Assembly: GCF_003265705.1 (NCBI RefSeq)
Contig: NW_020313044.1
Coordinates: forward strand, 4,475,399-4,539,398
DNA length: 64,000 nt
Direction: 5' to 3'
DNA from: Callorhinus ursinus
Lineage: Eukaryota; Chordata; Mammalia; Carnivora; Otariidae
The notes beneath the pieces are model-generated. The model ran no database searches. It was not told the DNA's origin and worked only from the letters and a program-made list of their open reading frames with translations. The position numbers and the translations under genes are program-made. Numbering within the stretch: the first letter of the stretch is position 1; each line of letters opens with the position of its first letter. Positions 11,940 through 24,700 of the stretch are shown here, piece after piece.

Positions 11940-12720
11940 TTTTTCATCGCCTACCCCGTCGGTCCGGGCCCGGATCTCCTAGTCGCGGGCCTTGGACGGC
12001 AAAGCTCGGACTACGGGCTTCTCTCGTCGGACCCTAGCGCTCCTCTCCTCCAGCCACCGGCCCCGGTGACTCGTCTAGTGGCGGGGCTGGGAAACAGGGT
12101 TCCCCTTTCGCTTCTCCACTGTGTCTGCAAAGCCGTCCTGCGCTACCGAGGCCCCTAGGCCCGCCTCTCCGCAGTCCCGTTTCGGACGCGGCCCAGCTCG
12201 GCCACCTGCGATCCCCCGCCGCTGCGCGCCCTCCCCACTGTCTGGCGCGCGGCTAGCGACACCTCTTCCAGGGGCAGGTCGGGCCCATATCCACGCCCTT
12301 GCCGCAGTTCACCTCCTCGTCAGCCCCAAAGACGCCTACACCCCCACTTCCTTTCGCGTAGCGCCGGCCTTCCGGCTGCGCCCCTTTCTAATTGGCTGAC
12401 TGAGCGCTTCCTCAGGACTCGGCCATTCGGAGGGCGAACGGGCCGTCCCGGCGGGCCGTCCCTCTAGCCGCCGGTCCGTGGTCGGCCCTGTGTGTTGGGC
12501 CTGCGAGTTCTCTATGCTGTTGGCAACGACATGTGGCGCCTCCCGCGACTCCTGGGCCGAGGTAAGGGGCGTTGGAGCCGCGGGTCGTGAGGCAGCTGGA
12601 ACTTCGAACTGAAGGAAGAGGACGGGCCAAGGGGATGGAGCCGAAGCTTCAGTGGGCGGGGTTAAAGTTGAGGGAAGGCGGAGTCTAAATAGCCGTGGTT
12701 ACAGCCGCCTGTCAGGGGCC
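11940..12720 (+). promoter_or_regulatory. DELE1: CpG-island promoter of DELE1
   Basis: This block is GC-rich and dense in CpG, unlike the flanks, and contains the DELE1 start codon and first donor. An inverted CCAAT box (ATTGG) lies at 12391-12395 and an ETS-type site (CCTTCCGGC) just before it at about 12368. There is no convincing TATA box. Transcription probably starts between about 12400 and 12500, giving a short 5' UTR; the exact start cannot be read from sequence. Confidence 0.8.
12531..12561 (+). CDS. DELE1: DELE1 coding exon 1
   Basis: This exon starts at ATG (context GACATGT) and ends at the donor G|GTAAGG, leaving phase 1. It encodes [10 protein letters not shown], the start of the targeting sequence. 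The ATG was chosen because it matches the human N-terminus and lies inside the CpG island. Confidence 0.95.
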
Positions 12721-15700
12721 GCGGGAATTCGAGGTGTGGGTGGGGCTCATGGGGAAGAGGGTGGAGCGTAGAGCCACGGAGATGGGTGGGGCTGTTGGAA
12801 GGGGAGGAGTCAAATGGCCAGGGCTCGTAGTCTGGGAAAGATGAGTAGGGGCCGGTGGAGTAGGCGGAGCCAATGAAAAGAGGCGGGATTTAGAGAGGGA
12901 CGATTCAAGCATTGAGTTTGTGTGTGAATGTCCGGTAATTTTTTTTTTTTTAAGATTTTATTTATTTATTTGACAGAGAGAGACACAGCTAGAGAGGGAA
13001 CACAAGCGGGGGGAGTGGGAGAGGGAGAAGCAGGCTTCGTCGGAGCAGGGAGCCTGATGCGGGGCTCGATCCTGGGGCTCTGGGATCATGACCTGAGCCG
13101 AAGGCAGACGCTTAATGACTGAGCCATCCAGGCGCCCCGGTAATTTTATTTTATTTTTTTAAAAGATTTTATTTATTTATTAGAGAGCGAGCGAGAAACA
13201 GCATGAGAGGGGAGAGAGCCAGAGGGAGAAACAGGCTCCCCACTGAGCTGGGAGCCTGATGTGGGACTCGATCCCAGGACTCCGGGATCACGACCCGAGC
13301 CAAAGGCAGTCACTTAACCAACTGAGCCACGCAGGCGCCCCCCGGTAATTTTATTATAACAGTGATTGTCAGCCCTGGGAGGACTTCGGAGTCACGTGGG
13401 GAGCATTTTCAAAATATGCCCTGAATGAGCCTGGTTTATTGGTTCTGGATGGCACCTCAGAAACTGTACTAGGCAAAAGAGTCCCGTATGTCCTTGTTTA
13501 AGAACTGCAGAGGCAGATGCCAGTGATTCCTCGGTTCCTGGAGTGGGGCTCTGTCAAGTGGCAGAGGGAAGATCGGTGGGGCTGCCACTACCTCAGTGCT
13601 GTTTATGTCGAGGTGATTGATCTTTGTTGTTCTACACAGCTCTTCCCCGTCTGCTGGGATCTGGCCTCCGGGGGGTGACCCCCAAGTCCCCCAACCCAGA
13701 TGGGCTGCAGGCTGCCTCCTCCAGCCTGCTGGTCCCTGTCCCCAGCTTTGACAGGTGAGATACTTCCATTCTGTCACCCATCTCTTCCTCTGGCCTCCTT
13801 CTCCTCCCACTTAGGATAGAACTTGATAGCCTTTCTTGCCTCATCTAGGTCGGGCCCCCATGGCCCAGGCCCAGGCACAAAGAGGGGCCCAAGGTCTCAT
13901 GGATGGAAGGATGCCTTCCAGTGGATGTCTACCCGTGTTTCCCCAAACACCTTGTGGGATGCCATATCATGGGTAAGGCTTCCCCAGTGCTGTCCTTGCC
14001 CTTCTGTGTGGATGAGAATGATCCTGCATGGAAATATAGCCTGGAAACAAGAGCTAGGGCATCACTGTTCCCACACTTGAAATTTGAGTAACCCATGGCA
14101 TTTGGAGCCTGTTTGAGTAACCCATGGCATTTGGAGCCTGTTTGGTGAGATATTGCTGCTCTCCTTCCCCCACCCTCTTCCTCCTTTTATTTGTTTCACA
14201 CATTCTCTGAGCATTTTTGTTAGGCACTAGTGACACAGTAGAGAACAAGGTAGATGTGATTCTTGCCTTGATGAAGCTTACAATGAATAATACTAAATAG
14301 CTGACATTTTATGTATTAATGTAAATATTATATATGCATTATTGTCTTTAATCCTTACAAAAATCTTGCAAGGGAAATATAATCTCCATTTTATAGATAA
14401 GGGAACTCAGGCTCTGAAACTTTAGGTAACATGCTTAAGGTCATACAGCTATGAAGTAGAGAAACCGTATTTATTCTGGAGCTCATGCTCTTAGCCACCA
14501 TGCTCTACAGCTTATTGTTTATTTCTCTGTGTACTCAAATTTTGTCTTTCTCCCTCAGTGAAGATGTAAACTCCGTGGGGACAGAGACTGTAACTTGTCT
14601 TTGCCAGTGTACCCAGCGCCTGTTGTAACAGAGAAGTATTTGAGTGTGCACAGGAAGGGACAGGGAAAACCTAGTACAGATCCAGGTACATGGTAGTTGC
14701 TCAAAAAATATTTGTTGACTCTGACCTATAAAGTCAGGTGCTCAGCAGCGAACACTAGGTCCAGCAAGGCAGAATCTTCGTCATTCAGGTTCTGCACACA
14801 TCACTCTCGTTTCTGTCACATCTCATCCCTATCACTTTTATGCTGTATACTTTGAGCAAGTAACTTGACTTCCCTGAGCATCAGTTGTCTCATTGTAAAT
14901 TGGTGTCATCAGCAGAATGGAGCCTAGAATGTGCCCGTGGCAGGGCCACTTCTCTCTGTGGAGCTGTGGACTAGGGGCATAGCATACCCTGGAGAGCAGA
15001 GCATTTTCCCAATTTGTCAAAGATCTGAGTCCTAGAGCAATTCCCCAGTGAGTCCTTCTAGAAACTGGGCCTGGATTCCAGGGGTCCTGATGCTGTCCCT
15101 CAGCTCTGTCACTGTTGACCATGTGAAAGGGCCTGAATACAAGCTGTCCCCACTGCCATGGATACATGTCTCTTATTACATCCTGGCACCTTCTCTTCCT
15201 TCTGGCGTCAGTTCACACATCAGCCCTCTAGAGAGGCTTTCCTTGATGCCCTGTCTTCTCAGACCTCCCTCTTATGCTCTGTGAAAACTCCTGATTTGTT
15301 TCTTTTTTGGCATTTAGCATAACTTGTGGTTATTGTGTTTATTTCTCGGTGTACTCGAAATTTGTCTTTCTCCCTCAGTGAAAATGTAAACTCCATGAGG
15401 ACAGAGACTGTAACTTGTCTCGGCCAGTGTACCCAATGCCTGTTGTCATAAATAAGTATTTGGGTGTGCACAGGAAGGGACAGGGAAAACCAAGCAGTCA
15501 CTGGGCTAGGAGCTAGCTTAGGTCTTCCACAGACTTGTCAGGGAAGAGATACCGAGACACCTTCAGCAACCTGTACCTGTGAATGTGTCTCTGGTGGGGT
15601 GGCTTGGGCAGAGGGAAAGGAAGACCTGGTGCCCCAGGCTAGAGAAGGACAGTGAACCTGATGGGGAACTCTGACCTGCACTGCATTTGTGGCCAAGCCG

Positions 15701-18700
15701 CAGCTTACCACATTATCTTTTTGCCTGCTTAAACTTTATTCATTAACTTATTATGCATTTAATAAATACTTGCATGTATTTGTTAGTGCTATATCTTAGT
15801 ACTCTCCTAGGCTCCGGGGATATAGTGGTGAGCAAAACACACACAATTCCTGCCGTCATGGCGTTTAAGACTAACTAGAGAGACAGAGCTTAGCTCAGTA
15901 ATTGTCGAGGTGATTATTTAAGTACCACTGTGACCAGGGCTCTAAGGGACATTTGGGCACTGGGAGAGGATTTTTTTTCTTTTCAAGATTTTATTTATGT
16001 ATTTGACAGAGAGAGACACAGCGAGAGAGGGAACACGAGCAGGGGGAGTGGGAGAGGGAGAGGCAGGCTTCCCGCTAAGCAGGGAGCCCAGTGCGGGTCC
16101 CGATCCCAGGACCCTGGGATCACGACCCGAGCTGAAGGCGGACGCTTAACAACTGAGCCACCCAGGTGCCCCTTCGCTGGGGAGAGGATTAGTTGGCCAT
16201 AGCCAGGCGTCAGGAAAGGCTTCTCGAGGAAGTGATGTCTGAGCTGAAGGGGGAGACTGAGGGAGGTGACCAGTGCAAAGCTGGGTCCCTGATGTGCTGT
16301 CTTTCCCAGGGCACTCTGGCCGTGCTGGCCCTGCAGCTGGCAAGGCAGATCCATTTCCAGTCGTCCCTGCCAGCAGGACCTCGGCAAGCGGGGCACTGCT
16401 TTTGGCGCCGTCCCCTGGATCGTTTCCTCTCATCTCCCTTGTGGCATCCGCAACAGTCCTGTGAGTTCTCAGTCCCAGGGACGGGAGGGCTAGGCTGGGA
16501 GTTTCTCTGGGCCAGGAAGCATCTCTGGACACACCTCAGGAAAAGAGCCATCAGCAGCTCCTTGCCTTTCCTATCTGAAGTCAGAGGAAGGGGAATGTGA
16601 GGAAGTTCTGTCCACCCAGGGTGTGGGCCACACCTGCCCTTCAGTGTCCTCCCATGTCCTCCCCTCACCTTCCATGGAGGGAGCCCCACAGGGAGCCCAC
16701 AGGCTACTTTAGATCCTGGGTGTGGCTTCCTGCTTACCTCTCAGCCAGTTGGATCATTCTCTGGTTAGTCATTCATGAATAAGTGGATCTTCATTGGAGA
16801 GCTGTTATGTACCATGGTACCCAGGCAGTACAGCCTAGTGGTTAGGACCCTGGAGTTAGTGTCAGGGTTCAAGCCCCAGAGCTGTCGCATACTGGTCTTG
16901 TGTCCCTGAACAAGTCACTTTTAACTTCCCTGTGCCTCAGTTTCCTCATCTATAAAATGGGGTAATAAGAAAACCTACCTCATAGGTTTCTTGGGAGGAG
17001 TAAATGAGTTAATACACGTCAAAGAGTTAGAATAGTGCCTGGCACGCAGTAAGTACCCAGAAAGTATTAGTTTAAGTTCTTGTTCTTATAATTATAATCA
17101 TGATCGATATTATTATCAAAGTGCGAGGTGCTGGGGCTACAACAGTGAATAAGGTAGATATCTCCCTGCTACTGGGAGAAATCAGGCATTGGCATGATTT
17201 ATACCCGGGGCAGGAGATCAGCATAAATGGGGGCCCCTCTGGACCCCTCCAGATGGAAGCCAGCAAAGGAAACGGAGGAGGGAGGTTGAGGTGTGTGAAG
17301 GAGGTGTCAGAGGGATCCCACATTCTTCCCCCAAACCTCAGGGGACCCTCAGTCAAGCCCAAGCAAACCGAGCTGATCCCCTTCTGATGTGACTGCTCTT
17401 ACTGGGTCTTTCCAGCACTTCGGAGACACATCCTCCCCAGCCCTGATGGCCCAGCTCCCAGGCATACTGGTCCCAGGGAACCTGGGCTGGGCCAGAAAGA
17501 AGCCTCCACTCAGCCCAAGAATCTCTCTTCACACAGCTCCTTGAGGGCATCCGGTCTTCAGGGTCCCTCTGAGGAAGGTATGTTTCCACCTTCTAGAATC
17601 AGCCAGAGGTAGAGGGGGTGGGGAATTGGGCAGATGGACATTTGTTGCTTCGTATGCCCGATAAGGGAATCGTTCCTGTCAGGCCCCTGCTTTCTGGGGC
17701 ACTTCAGAATGATTCTGTTTCCTGGCAGTGGCGCTGGCTGGAGGGGCTAGGGAGACTGGCACAGTGGGAGAAAAGGAGAAACCACACTTTCTCCTTTGCC
17801 CTGACTGGGTGTCACCCATTTTCCTTGCAGATCCCAGTGATCTGGGCTTCCTGCCCACCAATGGTAGCTTCCAATCCAGGGCAAAGCCAGCCCAGCCTCA
17901 GCCCGCTGGAGAAAAACAGGTATTGTTCAGATTTGGCCTCTGGATCCTCATAACATTCCCCTGGGCAGGTGGCAGTTCCAGTGAACTGTCCCCTGGGCAG
18001 GTGGCAGTTCCGAAGAACTGTCTCATGATGAGTCTTTGTATTTCTTCCTCAGGAGCAAGATAAATCAAAAACGCTTTCCCTCGAGGAGGCCGTTACTTCC
18101 ATTCAGCAGCTCTTCCAGCTCACCGTTTCCATTGCTTTCAACTTCCTGGGTAACTGGGTGGACCTTGCGTCAAGGCAGGCGGAGGGGAAAATGGCAAGGG
18201 TATGGGATTGGTCAAACAGAGTTAGGGTAGGGAGCAATTTAAACGAGAGAGTTTATTTTCGCCCGGGTAGGTAGACCAAATGTGGCATGGTGGCACAGTG
18301 GTGTCAGGGACCCATCCTCCTGGTTCTGCCGTTCTTAAAACTGGCTTCCATCTCAAGGTCCAGGTTGGCTATTCCAGCTTTTTTCAGGAAGGGGAAAGGT
18401 GGGAAAGCTAAAGCATCACTCCTTTCCACCCTACAAGTTGTACAAACCATTGACCAGAATGTAGGCTTATGGCCGCACCTACTTGCAGAGGAGCCCGGGA
18501 AGTGTCGCCTTTAGCTAAATAACCACGTGCTTACCTGAAAGTTCTGTTACTGTGTAAGAAGGAGAAGAGAAATCTTGGAGGATACCTTGCATTTTCTGAC
18601 ACATTTAGGCAAGAACAGGCTCCTTAGGTTTGGAGCAGGCCCTCAAGTGCACAGACAGGACCTTCTTACCCACATCCAGAGATTCCAGGTGCTCCCCCAC

Positions 18701-21700
18701 CATCTGTCCTGTTCTTCATGGTGACTTGGCTTAAGTTTCAGGCCTTTCAATGTGGCGACTCAGCTAATGGGCAGATGGGGGAGAAGCTGGGATTCATTTA
18801 GTACAAATTTCACCTTTCGCTAGGCCCTATTTTAGGTTTCAGGGATACAGTGATTCATAAGACAGAGTCCTTACTCTCATGGAGCTGACATGTGAATTGG
18901 GGTGGAGGGGAGAGACAAACAATACATTGTCAAACAAGAGAATTTCCAATGATGGTAAGTGTTATAGAGAAAAGTAAATAAGGGAATGTGTCAGTGACTT
19001 GGGGAAGTCCTCACCAATGAGAAGAACTTTGCACTAAGACCTGACTGACAAAAACAAGCCAGTCTTGTTTCCATCCAGAGAAAGAGCTTTCCAAACAGAG
19101 GAAACAGCAAGTACACAGGTCCTGAGGCAGGATTGAGTTTTGCTTGTTAAAGGAACAAAAGAAAGGTGAGTGTGGCTGGAATTCAGAGATCACCAGGAGA
19201 GTAGAAAAAGCAGGGAGGGGCCAGGTCAGGCAAGGAGTGTCGCTTTTTGAAGCAAGCAAAGCCAGTGGAGGGTTTTACACTGCAGTAGGAGGAGGTGCCA
19301 TCACATGATCTGATTTACTTTTTCAGATTTCTCTGGCTGTTGTATGGACAGATGTGGAGTGCAGAGATGCCAGAGAAAACCGGAGACTGGGTTGGAGCTG
19401 TTGCTGATGGCATAGCAAAGCCTCATGGTAGCTTGGTTTAGGTTAGAGGCAGAGGAGACAAAGAAGAGAGATGATCAGGGAGCCAGTGTGGGGAATGGGC
19501 AGGCACGGGGTGGAATCCTTCGCCCTCTTGAGTCTTCTCAAGGACAGAGGGCTCTGTGAATCCTGGACAGCAAATTTTCAGGCAGCAGGGAGGTAGGTGA
19601 CTTTTAATTCACTCCAGGCTGAATGGAACCTGGCTTCTGCCTCATTAGCTTTTTATGATTCTGATGGGCAGACAGCCTCTTCTGAGAATTTTCTTGCCCA
19701 TTCCTTCATTCACATATTCATTTATTCAGCAATGCTAAGCAGTGTGGCAGAACACAAAGGGAGCAGAAACCATAATCATATTTTGCATTTGTATAGAGCT
19801 TTCACCCTATGCAAAGCTATTTCTTCTACATTCTTTTTCTGCTTCTGCTTCCAGGATTTTGCAGTCTAATTGAGGAGACAGGGCTTGTACTCTGGAAACC
19901 GTTTAGTTCATAGAAAAAGGCTTGTATATTAAGTAAATACCAAAAGAGTGTTAAAGCCAGAGTGTGGTCTGAAGGTTCCAGAGAAACAGGATGGGAAGGC
20001 CTGATGGTGGAGGCAGAGAGATACCCCAGGCAGGAGAGACAGCTTGAGCAAAGGTTTGAATGGGGAGTCGGCGTGCCCAGCCCTGTCTCTGTTTTTCGTT
20101 TGTTTGCTTGTTTAGTTATGTTTAGTTGGTTACAAGCAGCCTAAACCCACTCTGGCTAACTTAAGCACAGAAGGAATCCATTGAGATCTATCGACTTTGC
20201 CACGTGGCAGAAAGAACAGGAATCAGGGTAGCTCCTGGCGTCCCGGGGGCAGTAACTTAGGGACAGTATCTTCAGAGTGCTGCTGTCAGAATAAACCTAC
20301 AAAAGCTGTTTTCTCTCACGCCTCAACCAGATTGACTGACTCCTGAGTGAGGGACTTATGGGTTGGGAAGAGCACGGCGCATTGATTGATAGCACGGGTG
20401 CGGGGGGAAGGGGGGCTGCTCCCGAAGGTAGATCGGGATGCTGTCACCAAGAGGAGGATATTGTATAGGAGGACGGAACCCACTGATGTCTCTGGCAAAC
20501 CAGTGAAACATTTGGAGGATGGAAACATGCAAAGTGTCTAGCACCAAAAAGAAAGGAAGCAGCCTCTGAGTATCTGGCCAAGGATATGGGGACGTTCACA
20601 GAGGAAGCTGTGTTTCCACCCCGTGCTTTCTTACAGGGACAGAGAACATGAGGAATGGGGACTACTCGGCAGCCTTTTCTTACTTCCAGAAAGCAGCAGA
20701 CCATGGCTACAGCAAAGCACAATACAACGTGGGCTTGTGTCATGAGCATGGCAGAGGCACCCCCAGGGACCTTGGCAAGGTACTGCACCTTCTCCCTGTC
20801 CCTAGGCCTGTCCCCCATGCTGCACTGTCCAGAGCTGACCTCCAGAAATGAGCAGTGGACAGGGCTTGGGGAGACAGCTTCTCTCTCTCTGCCACGAGAG
20901 AAAAAGAAGAGACTCCTAACTTCTAGGAATTTAGATTTAAAAGGAGTCAGGGACCTTGTCTCCTTTGCAGCTGTATCCTCAGGACCTAGAACCTTACCTT
21001 GGTGAATGGATTAATTCATTCTAAACAAGTAAGATAAGAACACAGAGATGTTATATACAAGAGTGGATTTCTTAGAATTGTATATGATGGCAAAAAAAAA
21101 AAGAAGGAAGGAATTTGAAGTTCCTTGAATAGTGAATTGGTTAATAATATCTATGTGGGTCTTAAAAATGATGCACCAGATCTATATTTACTGGCTGGGA
21201 AAGACATTCTTGGTGTATTGTTAAGTGAAAAAAATAGGTTACAAAATTGTGAATGTTGTTCTCTCTCTCATTCTGTTTCTTTCTCCCTGTTAGACACACA
21301 TACATTTATATGTGTCTGTGTGTGTGTGAATGTATGTGCGTGTACGTATACATACATGGGTTTGTGGGAAGAAACCTGCAGAGCTGTAAACTAAAAGGTG
21401 AGCAGAGAATGATCTTTAGGAGGCAGAATTTCTTGGGATTTCATGTTTCTATTTTCAGTTTATCTGTATTTTGAAATTTTGGCCTATCTGTATTTTCTGA
21501 CTAATCTATATTGATTATGTCCTATTTAATTAAAATAATTTTTACAAATTTCACTCGAAGGGAAAGCTGGCTTGCCGGGGTGCCCGTTGACTAGGGGTCT
21601 CTCCCTTTGTTCCAGGCAGCCCTTTCCTACCAGCTGGCTGCCAGCCAGGGCCACAGCCTGGCTCAGTACCGCTATGCCAGGTGTCTGCTGCAAGGCCCGG

Positions 21701-24700
21701 CCTCCGCGGGGGGCCCTAAGCAGCAGAGGGCAGTGTCCATGCTGAAGCAAGCTGCAGACTCGGGCTTGAGAGAGGTGAGTGCCCGGGTGGGGTCTCTCCT
21801 GGGCATTTGGAGCACATGGGGCCGGGAAGTGACCGAGATAACCTTTTTCCTTCCTCCCTGACCACAGGCTCAAGCTTTCCTTGGGGTGCTTTTCACCAAG
21901 GAGCCACACTTGGATGAGCAGAGAGCTGTGAAATACTTTTGGCTTGCAGCCAACAATGGGGTAGGACATCTCCAGCGTCCTGGCATGTTGGGGGATCAAG
22001 TCTGAGGAAGGAGGGGATTTGGGAACTTGTACCCAGCTCCAGGGTGCACAGGAGACGGCCGACAGGAACACACTGAGCCAGCTTCAAGTCTTAACTATCA
22101 CTGACTTTCTGTGTGACCCCTGGGCAGGTCTAGTGGTGCATGGGAGCTGGCTTACACCAGTCTGCAGGAGATGCTGGTGCCTTAAAATCAGCTATGGGAG
22201 GAGTATTTGCCGCACAGAAATGACTCAGTGCAACAAAGCAGGGCTTCTTGCACTGGACAGCCCGTTGTTACATTTACCAGCACACTGCTGGGCCGGTGGC
22301 TGCTTGTTTTCCTGTTTTCCTCATCTCAAAAACTGGGATAATACTGACTGCCTCGCCTGTCTGCTGCTTCGCAGGGTTGTTTTTGTTACGAGGATCACAA
22401 TCTATCTGAGGTAACGGGTGGGCGAGCACTTGGTAAGCGGCGCACAGGGAGGGTGCGTCCTCATGAGCGGTGCAGTTCAAGGAAGTCAAAAGACATAGAG
22501 CAGTTTGGGGAGCGGCAGATGTAAGGGGGCATTGGCATCCAGCCAATCCATTGGACCCAGAGTGTGTTCTCCCGAGTATTAGTTCCATGGGGTGTTCGTA
22601 AGTAATTCCGGGGAAAACATGGTCCAGGGGGTTTGGAAATACGGAGCTAACTAGGTGTCTTCAATGGAGGAGATCTCAGCGCTTTCCTTCTATGCGAGTC
22701 ATCAAAAGGGCATCTCTGGTTTCTTGACCAGGATTTTTTGGGGGGTGGCCTCTTGGAGGACCAGGGCTCCTGGATTAAAGCAAGCCATGTGCATGGACTA
22801 GAATTGCCCTGCATAGGGGCTCCTGCTCGTCTGTGTTTTCGGACCAACACAATGATAGCTTCATCGAACTCTTGGGCATCAGAATACTTTATTTTTACTC
22901 GGTGTTATCTGTCGTTGCTGTCAAAAGGGGACCGGTGTCACCAGCCGGTACTGCCTCTGAACCTGCCTTCCTTGTTAGATCCCCAGAGTCTTCCTCATGT
23001 TCTTCATGTGCTGGACAAGCCCGGGGGCCCCTTGGCCTGCTTTAGTCACCCAGCACGCTGGAAGGAGAAGTGCGCAAAGGATTGCTAGGTAACACGGTGT
23101 TGGGCACAGAAGGAATTGTGTCTCTGTAGGTTTATACTGAGCAGTGTGGCAGGGTGGGTGTTTTGGCCTTATGAGTGTCTGGTACTGTTTCTAAGTTGGT
23201 CTATGGCTATGAGTCCACCATATTTATTACGTAGACTTTGGTATGCAGGTAACAGAAACCCTGTCCAGAAATTTAACGCTAGAAGGTAGAAGAGAAATGG
23301 GACCGTGGTTGGGAATCAACAGAGTATTTTGTTTTTTAAAGTTGGGGGCTTGAATATAACAATAATATTCCCCAAAGAGGGAGAGATTAATGATGTGAGC
23401 AGCTAAAGGTATGAAAGTAATAATAACAGTAATCTAAGCACTTTTCACGTATTAACGCATGTAATCCTCATAACAATGCAGTAAGGTAGGTACTGTTGTT
23501 ATTTCCCATTTTATAGCTGAGGAAACCGAGGCACAGAGGCATAGAATAATATGCCCGAGATTCCTCCACAGTAGGTGGTGGAGCCGTGACTGGAACCCAG
23601 GCAGTGCTCCAAAGCACTACCTGCTACTGCCTCCTAGTTCTCAGAGGAGAGAGGATCCCAGGGCCTTTTAACCTTTCAAAGGAGGAACATTCTTTGTAAC
23701 ACATGTTTTGCAGCACTTTGGGAGAGGTTCAGAAAGGCATGCAGGGCCTTTGGGAAGCCTAGCCTCCACTCTTGCTCCTGGCTCTTTCAGCTGAAGTAGG
23801 AGCCGGAGTCCCGGGTTCCCCATAGTTGGGCTGGGCTGCCTGGGGCCCTCACTTCTGTCCCTGCCTGTGGCACCAGCCTCGGCAAAAGAAGCTGCCACGG
23901 CTCGAATCTCCCTGGGCAGAAGGATCCCTGACTCCTCTGTGTCAGGCAAACTCCGGGCCTCTGGCTCGTCGTACTTGAGATCCCTTGGTACAGGGAGGGC
24001 CGGGACTGGGCCTGGAGCCTGCATGGATGAAGTCCCAGCTTGCCTGACTCCTCCACCTTCCTCCTGGCTTCGCGGTTCAGTTCTTCACTCCCGCATGTGT
24101 GCATATCTGTGTGTCTGTCCGTTTTCCTCTTTAGGACTCCCAGAGCAGGTACCACTTGGGAATTTGCTATGAGAAGGGCCTTGGTGTGCAGAGGAACCTG
24201 GGAGAGGCTGTGAGATGTTACCAGCAGTCAGCAGCTCTGGGCAATGAACCTGCCCAGGAGAGGTTGCGGAACCTCTTTTCTGTGGAGGTGGCAGGGAAAG
24301 GTGCGTACCGAGGCCAACAGGTTCCCGCCCATGAGCTGATTACCCTGTGACAGAGAAGGGGGAGGCAGTAGCCCCTGGACCACTTGCCATTTCCTGCCCC
24401 AATGATGGGTGAGAGCACAGCTTCTTGAGTCAGACACAGCTGAGTTTAACCCCTGCTCTGTCACTGACCCTGGACTCAGTGTCGTTGAGCCTTAGGTTCT
24501 TCACTTCTGAAAGTGAGGGTACTACTGATACCTCACTCATTGGGTTGTAAGGATAAAATGAGATGACTCTAGAGGGCTTGGCACAACCCGGCACACAGCG
24601 GGGATTGGAGAAGCGGTAGCTGCTCTGATGATTTGTCAGGGGAGACGGTAGCCCGAGATACCGCTTCATTGCCCTGAATTACCCTTCGAGGGCTCTCAGA

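Noticed and set aside
16146..16689. Minus-strand frames of 128-159 codons around DELE1 exon 4
   Set aside because: They overlap a Can-SINE and the real DELE1 exon in opposite sense; no recognisable protein.
24156..24350. Small stand-alone gene encoding a Sel1 repeat
   Set aside because: It is the read-through of DELE1 exon 11 into intron 11.
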